Assembly: GCF_030012985.1 (NCBI RefSeq)
Contig: NZ_CP120233.1
Location: 3,137,501 to 3,201,500 of the forward strand
Direction of reading: 5' to 3'
Length of the DNA stretch: 64,000 nucleotides
Origin: Microbulbifer sp. VAAF005
GTDB lineage: Bacteria > Pseudomonadota > Gammaproteobacteria > Pseudomonadales > Cellvibrionaceae
Made by a program: the position numbers and the translations under genes. Below, piece after piece: positions 60,283 through 64,000 of the stretch; within the stretch, counting starts at the first letter, position 1, and the number at the start of each line of letters is the position of its first letter. Under the pieces are notes generated by a model. It was not told the origin of the DNA, ran no database searches, and saw only the letters and a program-made list of their open reading frames with translations.

Positions 60283-62487
60283 ATGGACGTATCTCAGATT
60301 TTAGACCCCCTCAACGACGCCCAGCGCGAAGCAGTAGCTGCCGCGCCCGGCAATCAATTGGTTCTGGCCGGCGCTGGCTCGGGCAAGACCCGGGTGCTGG
60401 TACACCGCATCGCCTGGCTGATGCAGGTGGAGGGCGCCTCGCCCTACTCCATTATGGCGGTAACCTTTACCAACAAGGCGGCCCGCGAGATGCGCGCCCG
60501 TATCGAAGAGCTGCTGGGGGTGAATACCTTTGGCATGTGGGTGGGCACCTTCCACGGCCTGGCTCACCGCCTGCTCAAGGCTCACTGGCAAGAAGCCAAG
60601 TTGCCGCAGAACTTCCAGATCCTGGATTCCGACGACCAACTTCGCCTGATCAAGCGGGTACAGGCAGATCTGGGGCTGGATGATAAAAAGTGGTCACCGC
60701 GTGAAACCCAGTGGTGGATTGGCGCGCAGAAAGATGAAGGTCTGCGTCCGCAATATATCAATGCCGGCGCCGATCCCTGGTTGCAGACCATGGTGCGAAT
60801 CTATTTCGCCTATGAAGAGGCCTGTCAGCGCGGCGGATTGGTGGATTTCGGCGAGCTGCTGCTGCGCGCTCACGAGCTTTGGCTGAATAACGACGCTATT
60901 TTGGCCCACTACCGTCGGCGCTTCCCCCATATCCTGGTGGATGAGTTCCAGGATACCAACACGATTCAATATGCCTGGCTGCGCTTACTCGCCGGTGAGC
61001 AGTGCCATATCACCGCCGTGGGTGACGATGACCAGTCTATCTACGGTTGGCGCGGTGCCAAGATCGAGAATATCCAGCACTTTTCCACAGACTTACGAGA
61101 AGTGCAGACGGTGCGACTGGAGCAGAACTACAGATCCACCTCCACCATTCTGAACGCGGCAAATGCGGTGATCGCCAATAACAGTGGTCGCCTAGGCAAG
61201 GAGTTGTGGACCAAGGGTGAAGAGGGTGAGCCCATCGCCGTCTACGCGGCCTACAACGAACAGGATGAATCGCGCTTTATTGTCGAGCGTATCAATGACT
61301 GGGTGCGCGACGGTAATCGCCGCGATAGCATCGCCATCCTCTACCGCTCCAATGCCCAATCCCGGGTACTTGAAGAGGGGCTTTTGCGCGAGCAGGTTCC
61401 CTACCGTATCTATGGCGGCCAGCGCTTCTACGAGCGCCTGGAAATCAAGAATGCCCTGTCTTATTTACGCCTGATTACCAACCGAGATGATGATACTGCG
61501 TTTGAACGGGTGGTGAATACGCCCACCCGTGGCATCGGCGCGCGCACTGTAGAGATGGTTCGCTCTTATGCTCGGGAGCAGGGCTGCTCCCTGTGGCAGG
61601 CGGCCAAGCTGATGTTGCAGCAGCGGGTATTGGCTGCTCGCGCCGGCAATGCCCTGCAGAGCTTCCTGGACCTGATTAACCAGCTGGCAGCGAATGCAGA
61701 AGATAAAGAGTTGGATGCTATTGCTGAGGATGTGATCGAAAACAGCGGTTTGTTGGAGTTTCACGGCAAAGAGAAAGGCGAGAAAGGTCAAACACGGGTG
61801 GAGAACTTGCAGGAACTGGTCACTGCCTGTCGCGGCTTTACCGGTGCAGGTCTGCCCGAGGGAGAGGAAGATGAGGAGGAAATCCCGCTTCTTAACCAGT
61901 TCCTCGATAGCGCTGCCCTCGATGCCGGTGAAGGTCAGGCGGATGAGTTTGAGGATGCCGTCCAGCTGATGACCCTGCACTCCGCCAAAGGCTTGGAGTT
62001 TCCCCTGGTATTTATGGCGGGTGTGGAGGAAAACCTGTTCCCCCACAAGATGTCGGCGCAGGAGCCCGGCCGCATGGAGGAGGAGAGACGCCTCTGCTAC
62101 GTGGGTATCACCCGCGCCATGCGCAAGCTATACATTACCTACGCGGAAAACCGGCGTCTGTTTGGCAGTGAAACCTATAACAGCCCTTCCCGCTTTATCG
62201 GCGAAATTCCACCTAATTTGGTGCAAGAAGTGCGCCTGAAGACCGAAATTTCCCGTCCTCTCTATCAGGCGGACTACGGCAAGGTAGGCCAGTTTTCCGA
62301 CCCGGCGCCAGACTTCGATGATTTGCCCCCGCTGGTCCTGGGCGGGCGAGTGGACCATGCCAAGTTTGGTGAAGGAACTGTCATTGAGTTTGAGGGAACG
62401 GGTCCTCGAATGCGGGTGCTGGTTAATTTTGACGATGTTGGCGACAAGAGGCTGATACTTTCAATGGCCAAGTTGCAGCCGCTTTAA
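60283..62487 (+). CDS. uvrD: DNA helicase II UvrD
   Basis: UvrD unwinds DNA in mismatch and nucleotide excision repair. The 734-aa protein shows all SF1 motifs: Q-motif region L-N-D-A-Q-R-E-A-V, Walker A A-G-A-G-S-G-K-T-R near 31, Walker B L-V-D-E-F-Q-D-T-N near 220 and G-D-D-D-Q-S-I-Y-G-W-R-G near 249. L-M-T-L-H-S-A-K-G-L-E-F follows near 562. The C-terminal H-A-K-F-G-E-G-T-V resembles the UvrD Tudor-like domain, separating it from Rep. ATG 60283 gives the family N-terminus (M-D-V-S-Q-I-L-D-P-L-N); the open frame upstream is not conserved. Confidence 0.95.
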   Translation: MDVSQILDPLNDAQREAVAAAPGNQLVLAGAGSGKTRVLVHRIAWLMQVEGASPYSIMAVTFTNKAAREMRARIEELLGVNTFGMWVGTFHGLAHRLLKAHWQEAKLPQNFQILDSDDQLRLIKRVQADLGLDDKKWSPRETQWWIGAQKDEGLRPQYINAGADPWLQTMVRIYFAYEEACQRGGLVDFGELLLRAHELWLNNDAILAHYRRRFPHILVDEFQDTNTIQYAWLRLLAGEQCHITAVGDDDQSIYGWRGAKIENIQHFSTDLREVQTVRLEQNYRSTSTILNAANAVIANNSGRLGKELWTKGEEGEPIAVYAAYNEQDESRFIVERINDWVRDGNRRDSIAILYRSNAQSRVLEEGLLREQVPYRIYGGQRFYERLEIKNALSYLRLITNRDDDTAFERVVNTPTRGIGARTVEMVRSYAREQGCSLWQAAKLMLQQRVLAARAGNALQSFLDLINQLAANAEDKELDAIAEDVIENSGLLEFHGKEKGEKGQTRVENLQELVTACRGFTGAGLPEGEEDEEEIPLLNQFLDSAALDAGEGQADEFEDAVQLMTLHSAKGLEFPLVFMAGVEENLFPHKMSAQEPGRMEEERRLCYVGITRAMRKLYITYAENRRLFGSETYNSPSRFIGEIPPNLVQEVRLKTEISRPLYQADYGKVGQFSDPAPDFDDLPPLVLGGRVDHAKFGEGTVIEFEGTGPRMRVLVNFDDVGDKRLILSMAKLQPL

Positions 62488-62581
62488 GTGATGGCTTGAG
62501 CTGGCACTAAGCATTAAATACTGAGTGCCGGAGCATGTCGGTACTGAGAGGCATGCAGAATTGAAAGTTAGATAGTGGTGA

Positions 62582-62609
62582 ATGGATTCCAGCGATAGCG
62601 GGAATCCAT
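62582..62609. repeat. Short inverted repeat (ATGGATTCC...GGAATCCAT)
   Basis: A 9-bp perfect inverted repeat with a 10-nt centre, AGCGATAGCG, lies about 95 bp after uvrD. It resembles the GGAATCC-type palindromes dispersed in many proteobacterial genomes. It may be a weak terminator or a repeat; no T-run follows. Confidence 0.4.
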
Positions 62610-62719
62610 CCAAAATACCAGGGTCAGATCACAGAGGACTTCCCCTGAAGACCTAAGTTGGCGACCAAAGCGTCTGCCGATAATTTGTACAATACAAAAA
62701 TAACGATAAATTAGTAGCA

Positions 62720-63853
62720 ATGAAAAAACTCAATTGGTACCCGGCCATCATTCTCGGGCTCTTAGCCCTGCTCGCCATTACCTTCGCCGCCCTGGTAGCT
62801 TCCCGTGCAGCGATGGGCCCTGCCCAGCACTTTTCCGCAGAGGGCAATAAAGAGCTGTTCGAGTGGAAATTAGTTACTACCTGGCCCAAGAACTTCCCGG
62901 GCCTCGGCAGTGCGCCGGAGCGCTTTGCCAAGAAAGTCGAGGCCATGTCAGCCGGGCGTCTCAGGATCAAGGTGTATGGTGCCGGTGAGCTGGTACCTGC
63001 CCTGGGCGTGTTTGGTGCTGTATCGGAAGGCGCGGCGCAGATGGGGCACGGTGCTGCCTATTACTGGAAAGGCAAGGTGCCTGCAGCCCAGTTTTTTACC
63101 GCAGTGCCTTTCGGATTGAATGCCCAGGAAATGAATGGTTGGTTGCATCACGGCGGTGGTCTCGAACTCTGGGAGGAGATCTACGAGCCCTTTAACCTGA
63201 TTCCACTTGCGGGGGGCTCCACCGGTGTACAGATGGCCGGCTGGTTCAACAAACCTATCAAGTCGGTGAAGGATTTACAGGGTCTTAAGATGCGTATTCC
63301 CGGCCTGGGCGGAGAGGTTTTAAACCGCGCCGGTGGCACGGCGGTGACCATTCCCGGTGGAGAACTCTACACCGCCCTACAGACTGGAGTGATCGATGCT
63401 ACCGAATGGGTGGGCCCCTACAACGATCTCGCTTTTGGTTTCCACCAGGTTGCCGAATATTACTACTACCCCGGGTGGCATGAGCCGGGTTCTATCCTGG
63501 AATTTATCGTCAATAAAAAGGCGTTCGAAAAACTGCCCACCGATTTGCAGGAAATAGTGCGAGTCGCCGCCCGTGAAGCCAACCAGGATATGCTCGACGA
63601 ATACACGGCACGCAATAACCGGGCCCTCAAGGAGCTGGTAGAAGAGCACGGGGTAAAAGTGGAGCGCTTGCCGGAAGATGTTCTGTCTCACCTGAAGAAG
63701 ATCAACAACGAAATCATGCAGGAGACGGCGCAGCGGGACCCGGAGTTTGCCCGTGTTTACAAAGCCTTTAAGGAATTTGAACGGGATGTGAAGCCCTACC
63801 ACGAGATCAGTGAAGAAGCTTACTACCAAGCGCGAGAAGTAAAAGAAGATTAG
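62720..63853 (+). CDS. dctP: TRAP transporter substrate-binding protein, DctP family (2-oxoacid type)
   Basis: DctP proteins capture organic acids in the periplasm for TRAP transporters. The 377-aa product has an N-terminal hydrophobic helix (residues 8-30) that is either a signal peptide or an anchor. The binding domain follows, with L-V-T-T-W-P-K-N-F-P-G near 50, M-G-H-G-A-A-Y-Y-W near 107 and V-I-D-A-T-E-W-V-G-P-Y-N-D near 226. These are typical of the TakP/lactate-type subgroup. No dctQ or dctM membrane genes follow, so it is an orphan component here. A palindrome TTTGTACAATACAAA (62684-62698) lies just upstream and could be an operator. Confidence 0.92.
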   Translation: MKKLNWYPAIILGLLALLAITFAALVASRAAMGPAQHFSAEGNKELFEWKLVTTWPKNFPGLGSAPERFAKKVEAMSAGRLRIKVYGAGELVPALGVFGAVSEGAAQMGHGAAYYWKGKVPAAQFFTAVPFGLNAQEMNGWLHHGGGLELWEEIYEPFNLIPLAGGSTGVQMAGWFNKPIKSVKDLQGLKMRIPGLGGEVLNRAGGTAVTIPGGELYTALQTGVIDATEWVGPYNDLAFGFHQVAEYYYYPGWHEPGSILEFIVNKKAFEKLPTDLQEIVRVAAREANQDMLDEYTARNNRALKELVEEHGVKVERLPEDVLSHLKKINNEIMQETAQRDPEFARVYKAFKEFERDVKPYHEISEEAYYQAREVKED

Positions 63854-63880
63854 CGCCCATCTACTAGGCAAATGAAGGTG

Positions 63881-63904
63881 CCGGCTGTGTTGCTCTACAG
63901 CCGG
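63881..63904. terminator. Hairpin between convergent dctP and thioesterase genes
   Basis: CCGGCTGT (63881-63888) and ACAGCCGG (63897-63904) form a perfect 8-bp stem with an 8-nt loop. It lies between convergent genes but has no strong T-tract on either strand, so the terminator role is likely but not certain. Confidence 0.6.
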
Positions 63905-63922
63905 GGAACCCAATATCTACAG

Positions 63923-64000
63923 TCAGGGCAGCGGCCTGGTACGGCCGGCATCGTCAATAGCGACAAATACAAACTCACCCTCGGTGACCTTGACCTGCTC
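63923..64000 (-). CDS. yciA: Acyl-CoA thioesterase, YciA type (partial, C-terminal end only)
   Basis: Only the last 25 residues are inside the window. They read leftwards E-Q-V-K-V-T-E-G-E-F-V-F-V-A-I-D-D, then A-G-R-T-R-P-L-P and stop. This matches the final strand and tail of hotdog-fold acyl-CoA thioesterases (V-T-E-G-x-F-x-x-V-A-I-D, then G-R-x-R-P-L-P). The gene continues beyond 64000. YciA is favoured over other hotdog enzymes by the tail, but the fragment is short. Confidence 0.75.
   Translation of the reverse strand, partial: EQVKVTEGEFVFVAIDDAGRTRPLP

Overview
The window is the replication-origin region of a gammaproteobacterial chromosome. From position 1 it reads recF-dnaN-dnaA on the minus strand, then an origin-like gap with DnaA boxes, then rpmH-rnpA-yidD-yidC-mnmE-mnmG-rsmG-parA-parB-atpIBEFHAGDC on the plus strand. 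This order and the pseudomonad-type origin between dnaA and rpmH fit the Pseudomonadales/Cellvibrionales side of the class. The set of cation/proton antiporters, HexR, a TRAP binding protein and secreted hydrolases would suit a marine Microbulbifer-like organism. The genus is inference; the class is well supported.

Layout. 1-20700: core replication, segregation, translation, membrane-insertion and F1Fo ATP synthase genes, including a perfect 16-bp parS palindrome inside recF. 20844-36200: a visibly AT-rich block that separates atpC from glmU, which are usually close in this class. It holds a secreted TIM-barrel-like protein, a guanine deaminase with a signal peptide, a VOC protein, a GST, two methyltransferase-like genes and a plus-strand operon. 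The operon encodes a UDP-sulfoquinovose synthase homologue, a second sugar-nucleotide epimerase, two tandem paralogous large glycosyltransferases and a third glycosyltransferase. It looks like a horizontally acquired glycan locus. 36269-39622: a very large secreted beta-propeller/amidohydrolase. 39849-47410: glmU, a three-gene 2-oxoacid (probably pyruvate) dehydrogenase operon, and a DeoR regulator followed by glmS with a palindromic operator. 47435-64000: accessory and housekeeping genes: alpha/beta hydrolase, zinc-type alcohol dehydrogenase, class II aldolase, three CPA antiporters, cupin, DoxX, GST, Bcr-type exporter, HexR, UvrD, a DctP-type binding protein and the end of a YciA-type thioesterase. 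A 263-bp IS5-like MITE lies at 50746-51008. A cluster of DnaA boxes lies at 48281-48415.

Three genes (yidC, mnmG and one glycosyltransferase) are each broken by one missing base in a run of 6-7 identical bases. Two of these are normally essential or highly conserved. The simplest reading is homopolymer undercalling in the assembly, not true gene loss.

The most novel-looking content is the sulfoquinovose-synthase glycosyltransferase operon at 27505-36198. It has no recognisable SQDG synthase, flippase or polymerase beside it. Its two large glycosyltransferases look like diverged duplicates, one of which appears to have lost the acidic metal-binding motif of its second domain.
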